From IMG/VR virus record IMGVR_UViG_3300042893_000703, positions 1 through 41,844 of that record: DNA of 41,844 nucleotides; one strand, written 5' to 3'. The first letter of the stretch is position 1, and every line of letters begins with the position of its first letter. This document shows, one piece after another, positions 26,701 to 36,084 of this stretch. The stretch comes from a virus. The translations under genes were made by a program, and so were the position numbers. The notes beneath the pieces are model-generated. The model did no database searches. It worked only from the letters and a program-made list of their open reading frames with translations, and was not told the DNA's origin.

Positions 26701-29700
26701 TGTACCAGCCGAACCATCCGTACCGCTTGAACCAGATGTTCCAGCCGAACCGTCAGTACCACTACTACCACTACTTCCAGACGAACCGCTACTACCAGAT
26801 GTACCATCCGTTCCACTTAATCCAGATGAACCAGATGTTCCAGATGAACCACTTTTACCGGATGTACCACTACTACCAGACGTTCCCGATGAGCCACTTG
26901 TACCAGCTTTACCAGATGTTCCCGATGAACCGCTTGTACCATTCGTTCCACTCAATCCAGATGAACCAGATGTTCCACTCAATCCAGATGAACCCGATGA
27001 ACCGGATGTTCCTGATGAACCAGATGTACCATCCGTACCACTTACTCCAGATGAACCAGATGTACCACTACTTCCACTACTTCCGCTTGTGCCAGATGTT
27101 CCATCTAAACCAGATGAACCACTACTTCCAGATGTACCATCACTACCGGTAGAACCAGACGTTCCACTACTACCAGATGTTCCCGATGTACCACTGCTAC
27201 CAGATGTTCCCGAAGAACCAGATGTACCAGATGTACCTCTTGTTCCCGATGTACCGGATGAACCAGCTGAACCAGTTGAACCCGATGTTCCACTACTACC
27301 AGATGTTCCCGATGTACCACTCGTTCCAGATGACCCAGATGAACCAGCCGAACCGGTTGAACCAGATGTTCCACTACTACCACTACTTCCAGATGAACCA
27401 CTACTTCCAGATGAACCAGATGTACCAGATGTTCCCGATGAACCAGATGTACCAGCTGAACCAGTTGTTCCCGATGAACCACTACTTCCAGATGTTCCGG
27501 ATGAACCAGATGTTCCACTACTTCCAGATGAACCGCTTGTTCCAGACTCACCACTACTACCAGATGAACCTGCCGAACCATCAGTACCACTTATTCCAGA
27601 TGTTCCGGATGTACCTGATGTACCACTTATTCCAGATGTTCCCGATGTACCAGATGTTCCCGATGTACCAGATGTGCCGGAACTTCCGGATGAACCATCA
27701 TATCCCGATGTACCAGATGTTCCCGATGTACCAGATGTTCCTGATGTGCCGCTTGTACCAGATGTTCCACTACTTCCAGATGTACCAGATGTTCCACTAC
27801 TTCCAGATGTACCAGATGTTCCCGATGAACCAGATGTTCCCGATGTACCACTACTTCCAGCTGAGCCCGTAGAACCAGATGTTCCCGATGTACCAGCAGA
27901 ACCACTACTTCCGGATGTACCACTTGTTCCAGATGAACCACTACTACCAGATGAACCACTACTTCCAGATGAACCAGATGTACCAGATGTTCCTGATGTT
28001 CCACTACTTCCGCTTGAACCAGATGAACCATCACTACCAGATGAACCGCTTGAACCAGATGAACCAGATGTTCCCGATGTACCAGATGTTCCCGATGTAC
28101 CAGCTGAGCCATCCGTACCACTACTTCCAGATGTACCATCACTACCAGATGTACCAGATGTACCGCTTGTACCAGCCGAACCGTCAGTACCACTACTTCC
28201 AGATGAACCAGATGTACCAGATGTTCCTGATGTTCCCGATGTACCAGATGTTCCCGATGTACCACTTGCTCCCGCTACGTCTCTAGCTTCTAATTGACGA
28301 GTTGTTGTATTCCAAGTTAATACATAAGATGACAAAGAGGATGTATATAAATTATTTACATAAACACTACCACTAGCACCAAAACTTCCTGTTACAACGA
28401 AGTTTGCGAACATAGTACTATCTAAGTACTTATTAATAAATGCTGTTGTATCTACGTTTGAAGCATTTGCTGCGAAAGCTGCGTATGATGCCGAAGTTGC
28501 AAATGATGCACTCAACACCGTCATTGAAGATGTTTGTGAATTTAATACAAAACTAGCCGTATCAACAAAACCACCACCACCACCGCCATTGGAAGCGAAT
28601 GATGCTGATATCGCTTGATATGCTAAAGATGCTGTACCCACAAACATTGAAGCTGTTTGTGAATTTAATACAAATAATGTTGTATCAATACTTGCATTCA
28701 ATGCGTAAGATGCAGTTGCTGCGTAAGATGAGCTTAATACACTCATTGATGCAGTTTGCGATGATAAAACGTAATTACCAGGTTGTAATGATGCTGATAA
28801 TAATTGTTGTACGTTTTCATTTGTCAACCCAAGTAAAGTAGATGCCGTTCCTGCATTTTCAGCATATACTGCGTAAGATGCGGAATTAACAGTTCCTACT
28901 ACTCTATTACCTTGAATCGTACCACTAATTACACTACCACCACTACCAATTACTACTTGTCCACTTTCAGTTCCACTAAATGTAATTTGTATAGTATTTG
29001 CATTAATTGATTCAATCGTTGCTGGAATAATTTGTTGTTGAGAACCAGTTTGATAAACCTGAACAACCGGATATAAAACTCCTAAATTATGAACAATTGT
29101 TAAAATATTTACATTACTAAATCCAACAGTTTCAACATCAGAATATTCAGGCTGAGGAATATAATATCCTCTAGCTTCATCATATCTTAAAATATCATAT
29201 TCTGCAGATGCAGTTGGTCCACTTCCTCTAAATGTATATGTACCATTGAATGAACCAGTAAAATATGGAGAATATATAAATGAACTAGTAATTCCTTTAT
29301 CAACATATAAGTTACCGTAAATACTTGCAGATGCATTTGTAACAAATCCATTATTAGGAGAAACAGATGCTGTAAATGATCCTGATTTTAATATTGATGT
29401 TTCAAATGCTAAGTTTGCAATATTAATATTTGTCAATCCACTTCCATCTCCTACATATGTAGAACCGGATGCTGCTACAAAATTTCCACCAGTTACATAA
29501 ATACCACCGGTAATTGCTGCAAATATATTTGTTCTAAATCCATCAATAGGTGAAATAGATGCTGTTGCAGAACCAGAAACTAATTTATCTAACTTAAGGT
29601 CTGTTAATGCATTTGCAGGGATGTTAAACAATCCACCACCATCACCAAAATAAAGAGATGCTGATATTGTTGTATTAATATTCAAACCATTATTAGGTGA

Positions 29701-32700
29701 AATTATTGCTATAGCCGAACCAGAAATAATTTTATTTAATTCAAGATCTTGCAATGCTGCAGCTGGAATGTTAAATAATCCACCACCATCTCCTGCAAAT
29801 AAGGATGCACTTATTGAACCACTAATTGCTACCGAACCAGTAAACTGAGAACCTACTGCCGAACCAGATGTTGCACCAGTTATAACTATAAATGTATCAC
29901 CACTTTGTACAGATGCTGTTGCCGAACCACTAGCGATAAATGGTGCAGATGATGCTTGTACATTGGTTAATTGAGAACCATCTCCTATAAATGTAAATGC
30001 CTTAACACTACCACTTACATCAATTGAACCCGTAAACCTAGAACCAATAGCTGAACCAGTTGCTCCAGTTGTTACTACAAATGTATTACCACTTGTTACT
30101 GATGCAGTTGCCGAACCACTTGCTATTATAGGTGCTGCTGATGCTTGTACATTAGTAATAAACGTACCATCACCAAATAAATATTGAGTTGCTCTAATAC
30201 TTCCACTAACTTCAATTGAACCAGTAAATTGAGAACCTACTTGAGATTGTGTAAATGGAGTTTGTACTCTAAATCCAAAATTAGGACTTACTGAAGCCGT
30301 TACACTACCACTTTCAATTTTTGGAGATGTTTGTGCAAATACATTTGTAATATATGTACCATCCCCAATAAGATAATCAGTTGCTCTAATGCTTCCACTA
30401 ACTTCGATTGAACCAGTAAATTGAGAACCAAGTTGAGAACCAGTTTTTGCTGTTGTTACTATAAATTGGTCCCCACTTGTTACCGAACCAGTTGCAGAAC
30501 CACTACCAATAAATGGAGCTACCGTTGCAGGAACATTTGTTAATTGTGAACCATCTCCTACAAAGAATGATGCAGATACACTACCTGTTACATAAACCGA
30601 ACCGGTGAATTGAGAACCAACATCCAATGAATAAACTTTAAATCCGTTATTAGGAGATACAGATGCAGTTACACTACCAGATGCCATCTGATAAACATTT
30701 TCTGCTAATGCCGATAAAGGAATATCAAATAATCCCCTACCACTACCACTAAATGTTGAACCAGTATTTAAAAATACTCCACCACCAATTCCACCACTTA
30801 CATATAGTGAACCAGTGAATTGTTGAAAGTTTGTTACATCATTTCCAAATATATTAGAACCAGACGAATAAATTATTGATGATGAAATTAAATTAGTAAC
30901 TATTTGGTTTGCTATAATTTTACCATCAACATATAAATCATTATGTAAATGAGCATCTCCTATAATATCCAATGCTCCAGTTATATTTGTAGAACCACTT
31001 AAATTAATAGTTCCGTAGCTACCGCTATTAAGAGTATCAACATTTACATTACCCAATACATTTAAACCTTGTTGTAATGTGGTTGATGATGATACAATTA
31101 AACTACCTGTAATTGTTGCGTTTGAATTTACAATAAATCCAATATTAGGGTCTACTGATGCTGTTACTGAACCTGTTGCTATTTGGTAAACATTTTGTAC
31201 TAGCGCAGATAATGGAATATCAAATAAATTTGCACCACTACCACTAAATGAACCACTAAATTCGTTTGCTATAACCGAATTAGTTACAGTCAATGAATTA
31301 TTTATATTCACAGAGCCAGATACTCTAATACTTCCAGTAAATTCAGAACCATAATCTACTGATTCTATTCTAAATCCATAATCAGGACTTACAGAAGCTG
31401 TTACCGAACCACTTACTATTTTATTTGGAGAGAATGATAATGCCGATTCAGGAATATCAAATATAAATCTACCACTACCAGAATAAAAAGAACCAGATGA
31501 TATTGAAATACTTCCACTTACATTTATACTTCCAGTAAATTGTGAACCACTTTCCAATGATTCTACTCTAAATCCAAAATCAGGAGATACCGATGCGCTT
31601 ACACTAGCACTAGCGATTCTAGATGCATCTCCAGTAAATGATGAGAACGGAATATCAAATAATCCAGCACCACTACCAGTAAACATTGATGCCGATACAT
31701 TACCTTCAAATTGTGCTTTAGTATTTACCAAAAATCCATTAATCGGAGATATTGATGCCGTTGCAGAACCACTTGCTATACGAATCGCATCTCCACTAAA
31801 TGCAGAGAATGGAATATCAAATAAGTTTGCCCCACTACCACTAAATGTTGAACCAAATGTTATACTTACACTTCCAGTAACATTCACATCTCCAATTAAT
31901 TCAATAGTAGCTGGTATTATATATTCTTCAACAACATTAATCGTGCCCTTCATCGATGAATGGAATTGGCAATTATAATATAAAGTTTCTGGTGCGTTAC
32001 TTGGTACAGTAAATGTTATTGTTCCTACCTGTGTTCCATTTCCAGATACACCTGTATTATATGTACTACCTGTCCCCGTTACAGGTGCCGCTTTTATATA
32101 AAATGGGTGGCCACTTGCATTTATATTAAATGTATAAGTTACTCCTTTTACTAAAGTTAATGTGGGGTTCGAACCACTAATTGCATTACTAAAATTATAT
32201 GCCGAAGCCCCATTATTTGTTACATCAAATACTTTATTAATATCGGATACATCCACTACATGACCGGATGATGATACTATCAAACTTCCAGATATTTTTG
32301 TAAAAGTATTTACTTCGAATCCTTTATTTGGAGAAATAGAAGCTGTTACACTTCCACTTGCTAATCTTAATGCATCCCCAGATAAAGCAGAGAATGGAAT
32401 ATTACTCAATCCTTCACCACTACCACTAAAATATCCAGACCCAGATGGTATTGTTACACTACCGGTTATTAAAATAGAACCAGTAAATACAGACCCACTA
32501 TCGGTTGATATTACAATAAATCCAAAATTAGAATTTACTGAAGCTGTTACATTACCACTACCCAATCTAGTAGTTTCTGGTAAATTTGTTAATCCCGCAC
32601 CACTACCACTAAATACAGATGCAGATATACCACTTTTAAATAATGTAGGACCTTCTACAAATAAACTTGAAGTTAATTCAGTTTTAGAACCAGTAATAAT

Positions 32701-35700
32701 AACATTGCCATAAAACAAAGAACCACTTTCAGAAGCTCTTACTATAAATCCATTTTGTAATGATACAGATGCAGATACACTACCCGTTGCTATTAATGTT
32801 GGTATTGTTGCTGGGATATTTATTAATCCACTACCATCACCTTTAAATGCGCCACTAAATGAACCAGTATATGATGATGCTGTTACAAATCCTGCTATTA
32901 ATTCCGTTTGTATTTGAACAGAACCAGTAAATTGTTGGATATTGGTATTGGTGTTTCCAAATATATTTGAACCAGTTGAATAAATTATCGATGATGATAT
33001 AAATTGAACAGATATTTGTTTAGCGTATATATTATTTTCTACATAAAGGTTATTTCCTACATATGCATTATTTATTAAATTTAAATTACTTGCGGTTACA
33101 CTACCATTTTCAACAAATAAATTTGTATTAACTTTTAATCCGGTATTTGGTATAAATGATGCTGTGAATGAGCCAGATTGTAATACATATGCCGATAATG
33201 CATTTACATTAGTTAATTGAGAACCATCTCCAATATGCGAACCACTAAATGATTGTCCAAAGAAATTAGAACCACTAAATATTGAACCATATACACTACC
33301 ACTAAATTGAGAATATTGGCGAGTTATAATTAAAGTACTATCAAAGAAATTAGAAGCAGATGTTACAAGTAATGTACCACTAATAAATCCATTTCCATAT
33401 GCACTTAACGAACCACTAATGCTAACACTACCACTAAACTGAGAACCACTTGCAGCAGATGTTACGACAAATCCAAAATTAGGACTTGCTGATGCGGTTA
33501 CACTACCACTTGCAATTCTAAACACTTCGGTAGATAATGCTGAAAACGGAATATTAAATAACCCTTCTCCAGATCCAGAATAAAAAGAACCACTACTTAA
33601 AAATACACTACCACTAATTGATAAACTACCAGTAAATCTAGAACCAATTTGAGAGCCAGAGAATGGAGTTTTTACTACAAATCCATCATTAGAAACAGAT
33701 GCGGTTACATCACCATTTGCTATTCTTAGAGCTTCCGTTGCTAATGCTGCTAATGGAATATTAAATAAAGATTCACCACTACCACTAAATACAGATGCAG
33801 ATACGGATGATAAGAAATTACTAGAACTAACTACTAATAGAGAGCCAGTTATTCTTGTATCTACATTTATTTCAAATCCTTTATCAGGAGAAATTGATGC
33901 CGTTGCAGAACCGCTTGCAATTTTTGATATTTGTCCAGATATAGATGCAAATGGTATATTAAATAATCCCTCACCACTACCACTAAAGAATGAACCAGAA
34001 GATACTTGGATATTACCACTTACAAATAATGAACCCGTAAATTGAGAACCACTATCAATAGATTCTACTCTAAATCCAAAATCAGGAGTAACAGATGCTG
34101 TGATACTACCAGTTGCTATTCTAGATACTTCACTACTAAATGCAGATAACGGAATATTAAATAAACCATCACCACTACCACTAAATGAAGATGCTGATAC
34201 AGTTGTATTTACAACTAAACCAAAATCAGGAGAAATAGATGCCGTTGCACTACCACTTGCTATACGTGCGGTAACATCGGCCGTTACTCCAGTTAATGCA
34301 GAACCATCTCCAACAAAGAAATTAGCTGTTACACTACCAGTAATAAATTGAGAACCAGTAAATATGTTTGAACCAGTTGTTGCAAATGTTGTAGATTCTA
34401 AACCATCTAATAAATTAGCGTTTTCAGCTTGAGATGCCGTGCCAAAGAAATTATTTGCAGTTACACTACCACTTACATTTATAGAACCAGTAAATTGAGA
34501 ACCACTTTTTGCAGATGTTACAACAAATCCGTTATCAGGTGTTACCGAAGCGGTTACACTACCACTTGCTATTAATACAGCTGTTAAAGCTGGTATGTTA
34601 AATAATTTACTACCATCTCCAACAAAGAATGATGCCGTCACACTACCACTTACATTTATACTTCCACTTACACTTATACTTCCAGTAAATTGCGAACCAC
34701 TTACTAATGATTCTACTTTAAATCCATAATCAGGATTAACAGATGCAGTTACATTACCACTTGATATTCTAATTGTATCTCCTGTTAAATTTGCGAATGG
34801 TATATCAAATATATATTTACCACTACCAGAGAAATAAGAACCACTACTTAAAAATACACTACCACTAAAAGTAGAACCATTTGCTACCGATGTTACTACA
34901 AATCCATTGTTTGGGTCAACCGATGCAGTTACACTACCACTTGCTATTTTAGTAATTATTGGTAAGTTTATTAATCTACTACCATCCCCTTGAAATGAAC
35001 CAGAAAATGAACCACTAAATTGTGATGCTATAATTGATTGTGATACATTTAAACTACCACTAATACTTGAATTAACATTTACTTTAAATCCTTCCGATGG
35101 TGAAATTGATGCTGTTGCGGACCCACTAAATATTCTAGTCGAATCTATTGCTAAATTTGCAAGAGAAATATTGTTTAAATATCTACCATCTCCAATAAAA
35201 TAAGAACCGCTTTGTACCAATACGCTACCACTAACCTTTACACTACCAGTAATCTGAGAACCACTATTAGCTGATTCTACTCTAAATCCATAATCGGGAT
35301 TAACCGATGCCGTTACACTACCCGTTGCTATTTGAAAAGCCGTTTCGGCTGGTACATTAAATAAATTACTACCATCTCCAGTAAATGAACCACTAAAAGA
35401 AGATGCTGTTACATATCCGGCTATTAATTCCGTTTGTATTTGAACAGAACCAGTAAATTGTTGTATATTAGTATCGGTGTTTCCAAATATATTAGAACCA
35501 GACGAAAAAATTACAGACGATGAGATTAAATTAACAATAAGTTGGTCTGCAATTATTGATTGGGATACATAAAGATTTCCCAATATTGTAGTATCAACAT
35601 TTATTTGCAATCCCAAATCAGGAGAAATAGATGCGGTTGCACTACCACTAGCAATTCTAGGAGATACGGTAGATTGTACATTTGTTAATTGAGAACCATC

Positions 35701-36042
35701 ACCAATGAAAAAATCAGAAGTTATACTTCCACTTACAAATACACTACCAGTAAATTGAGAACCACTATCTACAGAAACTACCTGAAATCCATATTCAGGA
35801 GTTACAGATGCCGTTATTGAACCAGTTACTAATTTTGTGGATGATGGTAATTGAACAAATCCTCTATTTCCATCGGAATCTGAAACTAATATCGCTGGAT
35901 TATCATAAAGCGATGCGCTGAACGATGGGACTCCAAAATTTGGTTCGGCCTGTGACAAATCCAAAAACTGATATCTGTCAGATGTTACATTTTTCGGGCT
36001 TACAACCCTTACCCTTCCTGTTAATAGATTACTAATTGCCAT
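23764..36042 (-). CDS. Giant modular tail fibre, 4092 aa
   Basis: One of the largest phage proteins expected from a window of this kind. Residues 1-2200 are about 28 related units (SGSVTASVSPDYGFRVES, then GSQFTGSVFVSGS and GDGSQLTNVP). A cupredoxin-like domain is inserted at about 1262-1378. Residues about 2200-2588 are a beta/Ala-Ser-rich neck with TASY repeats. Two proline-free collagen-like blocks (about 2589-3213 and 3308-3942) are separated by a four-cysteine island. The last 150 residues form a beta knob (TDNGILTLNG, NNFKKTVNANGTVTITNPPA, WAGGAQPTLTT, YYGFLAGKNMI) resembling common phage fibre tips. No S74 domain is present, so maturation must differ from the 2941-aa fibre. ATG has GGAAAG upstream. 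It is followed closely by the leucine-rich-repeat and chaperone genes. Confidence 0.88.
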   Translation of the reverse strand: MAISNLLTGRVRVVSPKNVTSDRYQFLDLSQAEPNFGVPSFSASLYDNPAILVSDSDGNRGFVQLPSSTKLVTGSITASVTPEYGFQVVSVDSGSQFTGSVFVSGSITSDFFIGDGSQLTNVQSTVSPRIASGSATASISPDLGLQINVDTTILGNLYVSQSIIADQLIVNLISSSVIFSSGSNIFGNTDTNIQQFTGSVQIQTELIAGYVTASSFSGSFTGDGSNLFNVPAETAFQIATGSVTASVNPDYGFRVESANSGSQITGSVKVSGSVLVQSGSYFIGDGRYLNNISLANLAIDSTRIFSGSATASISPSEGFKVNVNSSISGSLNVSQSIIASQFSGSFSGSFQGDGSRLINLPIITKIASGSVTASVDPNNGFVVTSVANGSTFSGSVFLSSGSYFSGSGKYIFDIPFANLTGDTIRISSGNVTASVNPDYGFKVESLVSGSQFTGSISVSGSINVSGSVTASFFVGDGSKLFNIPALTAVLIASGSVTASVTPDNGFVVTSAKSGSQFTGSINVSGSVTANNFFGTASQAENANLLDGLESTTFATTGSNIFTGSQFITGSVTANFFVGDGSALTGVTADVTARIASGSATASISPDFGLVVNTTVSASSFSGSGDGLFNIPLSAFSSEVSRIATGSITASVTPDFGFRVESIDSGSQFTGSLFVSGNIQVSSGSFFSGSGEGLFNIPFASISGQISKIASGSATASISPDKGFEINVDTRITGSLLVVSSSNFLSSVSASVFSGSGESLFNIPLAALATEALRIANGDVTASVSNDGFVVKTPFSGSQIGSRFTGSLSISGSVFLSSGSFYSGSGEGLFNIPFSALSTEVFRIASGSVTASASPNFGFVVTSAASGSQFSGSVSISGSLSAYGNGFISGTLLVTSASNFFDSTLIITRQYSQFSGSVYGSIFSGSNFFGQSFSGSHIGDGSQLTNVNALSAYVLQSGSFTASFIPNTGLKVNTNLFVENGSVTASNLNLINNAYVGNNLYVENNIYAKQISVQFISSSIIYSTGSNIFGNTNTNIQQFTGSVQIQTELIAGFVTASSYTGSFSGAFKGDGSGLINIPATIPTLIATGSVSASVSLQNGFIVRASESGSLFYGNVIITGSKTELTSSLFVEGPTLFKSGISASVFSGSGAGLTNLPETTRLGSGNVTASVNSNFGFIVISTDSGSVFTGSILITGSVTIPSGSGYFSGSGEGLSNIPFSALSGDALRLASGSVTASISPNKGFEVNTFTKISGSLIVSSSGHVVDVSDINKVFDVTNNGASAYNFSNAISGSNPTLTLVKGVTYTFNINASGHPFYIKAAPVTGTGSTYNTGVSGNGTQVGTITFTVPSNAPETLYYNCQFHSSMKGTINVVEEYIIPATIELIGDVNVTGSVSITFGSTFSGSGANLFDIPFSAFSGDAIRIASGSATASISPINGFLVNTKAQFEGNVSASMFTGSGAGLFDIPFSSFTGDASRIASASVSASVSPDFGFRVESLESGSQFTGSINVSGSISISSGSFYSGSGRFIFDIPESALSFSPNKIVSGSVTASVSPDYGFRIESVDYGSEFTGSIRVSGSVNINNSLTVTNSVIANEFSGSFSGSGANLFDIPLSALVQNVYQIATGSVTASVDPNIGFIVNSNATITGSLIVSSSTTLQQGLNVLGNVNVDTLNSGSYGTINLSGSTNITGALDIIGDAHLHNDLYVDGKIIANQIVTNLISSSIIYSSGSNIFGNDVTNFQQFTGSLYVSGGIGGGVFLNTGSTFSGSGRGLFDIPLSALAENVYQMASGSVTASVSPNNGFKVYSLDVGSQFTGSVYVTGSVSASFFVGDGSQLTNVPATVAPFIGSGSATGSVTSGDQFIVTTAKTGSQLGSQFTGSIEVSGSIRATDYLIGDGTYITNVFAQTSPKIESGSVTASVSPNFGFRVQTPFTQSQVGSQFTGSIEVSGSIRATQYLFGDGTFITNVQASAAPIIASGSATASVTSGNTFVVTTGATGSAIGSRFTGSIDVSGSVKAFTFIGDGSQLTNVQASSAPFIASGSATASVQSGDTFIVITGATSGSAVGSQFTGSVAISGSISASLFAGDGGGLFNIPAAALQDLELNKIISGSAIAIISPNNGLNINTTISASLYFGDGGGLFNIPANALTDLKLDKLVSGSATASISPIDGFRTNIFAAITGGIYVTGGNFVAASGSTYVGDGSGLTNINIANLAFETSILKSGSFTASVSPNNGFVTNASASIYGNLYVDKGITSSFIYSPYFTGSFNGTYTFRGSGPTASAEYDILRYDEARGYYIPQPEYSDVETVGFSNVNILTIVHNLGVLYPVVQVYQTGSQQQIIPATIESINANTIQITFSGTESGQVVIGSGGSVISGTIQGNRVVGTVNSASYAVYAENAGTASTLLGLTNENVQQLLSASLQPGNYVLSSQTASMSVLSSSYAATASYALNASIDTTLFVLNSQTASMFVGTASLAYQAISASFASNGGGGGGFVDTASFVLNSQTSSMTVLSASFATSASYAAFAANASNVDTTAFINKYLDSTMFANFVVTGSFGASGSVYVNNLYTSSLSSYVLTWNTTTRQLEARDVAGASGTSGTSGTSGTSGTSGTSGSSGSSGTDGSAGTSGTSGTSGSDGTSGSSGTDGSAGTSGTSGTSGTSGSSGSSGSSGSDGSSGSSGSSGTSGTSGTSGSSGSSGSSGSSGSSGTSGTSGSSGSAGTSGTSGSTGSAGSSGTSGTSGSSGTSGTSGSSGTSGTSGSSGTSGTSGTSGTSGTSGTSGTSGYDGSSGSSGTSGTSGTSGTSGTSGISGTSGTSGTSGISGTDGSAGSSGSSGESGTSGSSGSSGTSGSSGTSGSSGSSGTTGSAGTSGSSGTSGTSGSSGSSGSSGSSGSSGTSGSTGSAGSSGSSGTSGTSGTSGSSGTSGSTGSAGSSGTSGTRGTSGTSGSSGTSGSSGTSGTSGSSGTSGSTGSDGTSGSSGSSGLDGTSGTSGSSGSSGTSGSSGVSGTDGTSGSSGTSGSSGSSGLSGTSGSSGLSGTNGTSGSSGTSGKAGTSGSSGTSGSSGTSGKSGSSGTSGSSGLSGTDGTSGSSGSSGSSGSSGTDGSAGTSGSSGTDGSAGTSGTSGTSGSSGSSGSSGSSGTDGSAGTSGTSGTSGSSGSSGSDGTSGTSGSSGSSGTDGSAGTSGSSGENGTSGTSGTSGTSGTSGTSGESGTDGSSGSSGISCLTYLLSNEDFDNPAVFDWTRCDFTSGDQITINPGDPNVEICAIGESVVLANAPYGTINLVGACNGTSGVDGIPGYTPEFGVDYFNGTDGSSGSSGLDGLAGSSGSSGTSGTSGSSGSSGTSGTRGTSGSSGTSGTSGESGTSGSSGTSGISGSAGTSGTSGTSGSSGENGSSGTSGISGTDGSAGTSGISGTAGTSGSSGENGSSGTSGESGTSGSSGYSGTDGSAGTSGTSGSSGISGSSGTSGISGTSGSSGSSGTSGESGTSGSSGISGKDGTFVGSSGSSGTSGTSGTSGESGSAGTSGTSGTSGISGASATSGTSGTSGTSGESGTSGSSGTSGTSGISGASATSGTSGTSGTSGESGTSGSSGTSGTSGISGTDGTYFGTSGTSGISGTSGTSGISGTDGSAGTSGTSGTSGISGTDGTYFGTSGTSGTSGTSGTSGTSGESGTAGTSGTSGTSGKDGTYFGSSGTSGVSGTSGTSGISGAESTSGSSGTSGTSGKDGTFFGSSGTSGVSGTSGTSGISGAESTSGSSGTSGSSGKDGTFFGSSGTSGVSGTSGTSGLSGAGATSGSSGTSGTSGVSGLNGTFFGSSGTSGVSGTSGTSGISGAESTSGSSGTSGTSGVSGKDGTYFGSSGTSGVSGTSGTSGLSGVASTSGSSGTSGISGTDGTYFGTSGTSGISGTSGTSFYGVTSGTSGISGTSGTSFYGVTSGTGGSAGTSGTSGFLTLTGTTDNGILTLNGAQPNASVEANLTFDGSLLTVAGAVSPTTYRETYSDLGTGGATFSIDLSTANNFKKTVNANGTVTITNPPAGKAFGFTLALTNGGGYTIAWTSVKWAGGAQPTLTTSGTDIIVIYTYDGGSTYYGFLAGKNMI
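24210..26118 (-). repeat. Second collagen-like block with periodic aromatic interruptions
   Basis: About 635 codons of GTS/GSS triplets in the 4092-aa fibre. Towards the C-terminal end the register is broken about nine times by GTYFG, GTFFG or GTFVG and several times by GAEST, GASAT or GAGAT sequences, spaced roughly 30-50 residues apart. Two copies of SFYGVTSG close the block. The DNA has recent duplications: a 50-bp exact repeat (24578-24627 and 24707-24756) and a 68-bp exact repeat (24346-24413 and 25213-25280). Confidence 0.88.
26120..26400 (-). other. Four-cysteine globular island between collagen-like blocks
   Basis: About 90 codons of ordinary sequence interrupt the Gly-X-Y arrays: SCLTYLLSNEDFDNPAVFDW, TRCDFTSGDQITINPG, NVEICAIGESVVLAN and LVGACNG. 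The four cysteines are the striking feature, and the strand pattern suggests a small beta-sandwich. It may be a trimerisation or ligand-binding island that renucleates the second shaft. Confidence 0.7.
26401..28275 (-). repeat. First collagen-like block of the 4092-aa fibre
   Basis: About 625 codons of tandem Gly-Thr-Ser, Gly-Ser-Ser and occasional Gly-x-Asp, Gly-Ser-Ala or Gly-Glu-Ser triplets, starting after DVAGASG. The block is nearly uninterrupted, unlike the second one. Proline is absent. Mixed Ser and Gly codons keep long exact DNA repeats rare. Confidence 0.9.
29200..35960 (-). repeat. About 28 tandem beta-modules of the 4092-aa fibre base
   Basis: Units of about 50-130 residues (typically 60-75) share three elements: I-A-S-G-S-x-T-A-S-V/I-S-P-x-x-G-F, then S-G-S-Q-F-T-G-S-x-x-V-S-G-S, then G-D-G-S-x-L-x-N-x-P or G-S-G-x-G-L-F-N-I-P. 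Three units (2, 13 and 20) also contain SSSxIxSxGSNIFGN, which is shared with the 2941-aa fibre. The regular beta pattern suggests a long segmented shaft. Unit count is by eye. Confidence 0.85.
31905..32257 (-). other. Cupredoxin-like domain inside the giant fibre
   Basis: This encodes about residues 1262-1378: VFDVTNNGASAYNF, NPTLTLVKGVTYTFNINASG, HPFYIK, GTITFTVPSNAPETLYYNC, then QFHSSMKGTINVV. His in GHPF and the C-x2-H-x2-M cluster correspond to the blue-copper ligands of plastocyanin-like folds. The same domain style recurs in marine phage virion proteins. Copper binding is not shown and the Cys-to-Met spacing is short. Confidence 0.72.
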
Positions 36043-36064
36043 GCGTTACTTTCCAGCTTTGTTA

Positions 36065-36072
36065 TAAATATA
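36065..36072 (-). promoter_or_regulatory. TATATTTA promoter-like motif (proximal) before the giant fibre
   Basis: The minus strand reads CTATATTTATAAC, 22 nt before the giant fibre ATG. A TTG lies 19 nt upstream of it, a spacing compatible with a Bacteroidota-type -33 element. This copy is the best promoter candidate of the set. Confidence 0.48.
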
Positions 36073-36084
36073 GAGAATCCCTTA

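Noticed and set aside
24633-28265. Many minus-strand frames rich in His, Val and Glu
   Set aside because: Alternative-frame readings of the same repeats; they stay open only because the sequence is periodic.
18905-28275. Short direct repeats that look CRISPR-like at first sight
   Set aside because: There are no unique spacers of fixed length and the repeats are in frame within two coding sequences; they encode collagen-like triplets.
26468-28297. Second long plus-strand Pro-rich open frame
   Set aside because: Same antisense artefact of the collagen-like array of the 4092-aa fibre.
36063-36070. Plus-strand TATAAATA sequences as T4-type late promoters
   Set aside because: They would drive rightward transcription, and there are no plus-strand genes. 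The reverse-complement motif on the coding strand is the more sensible reading.
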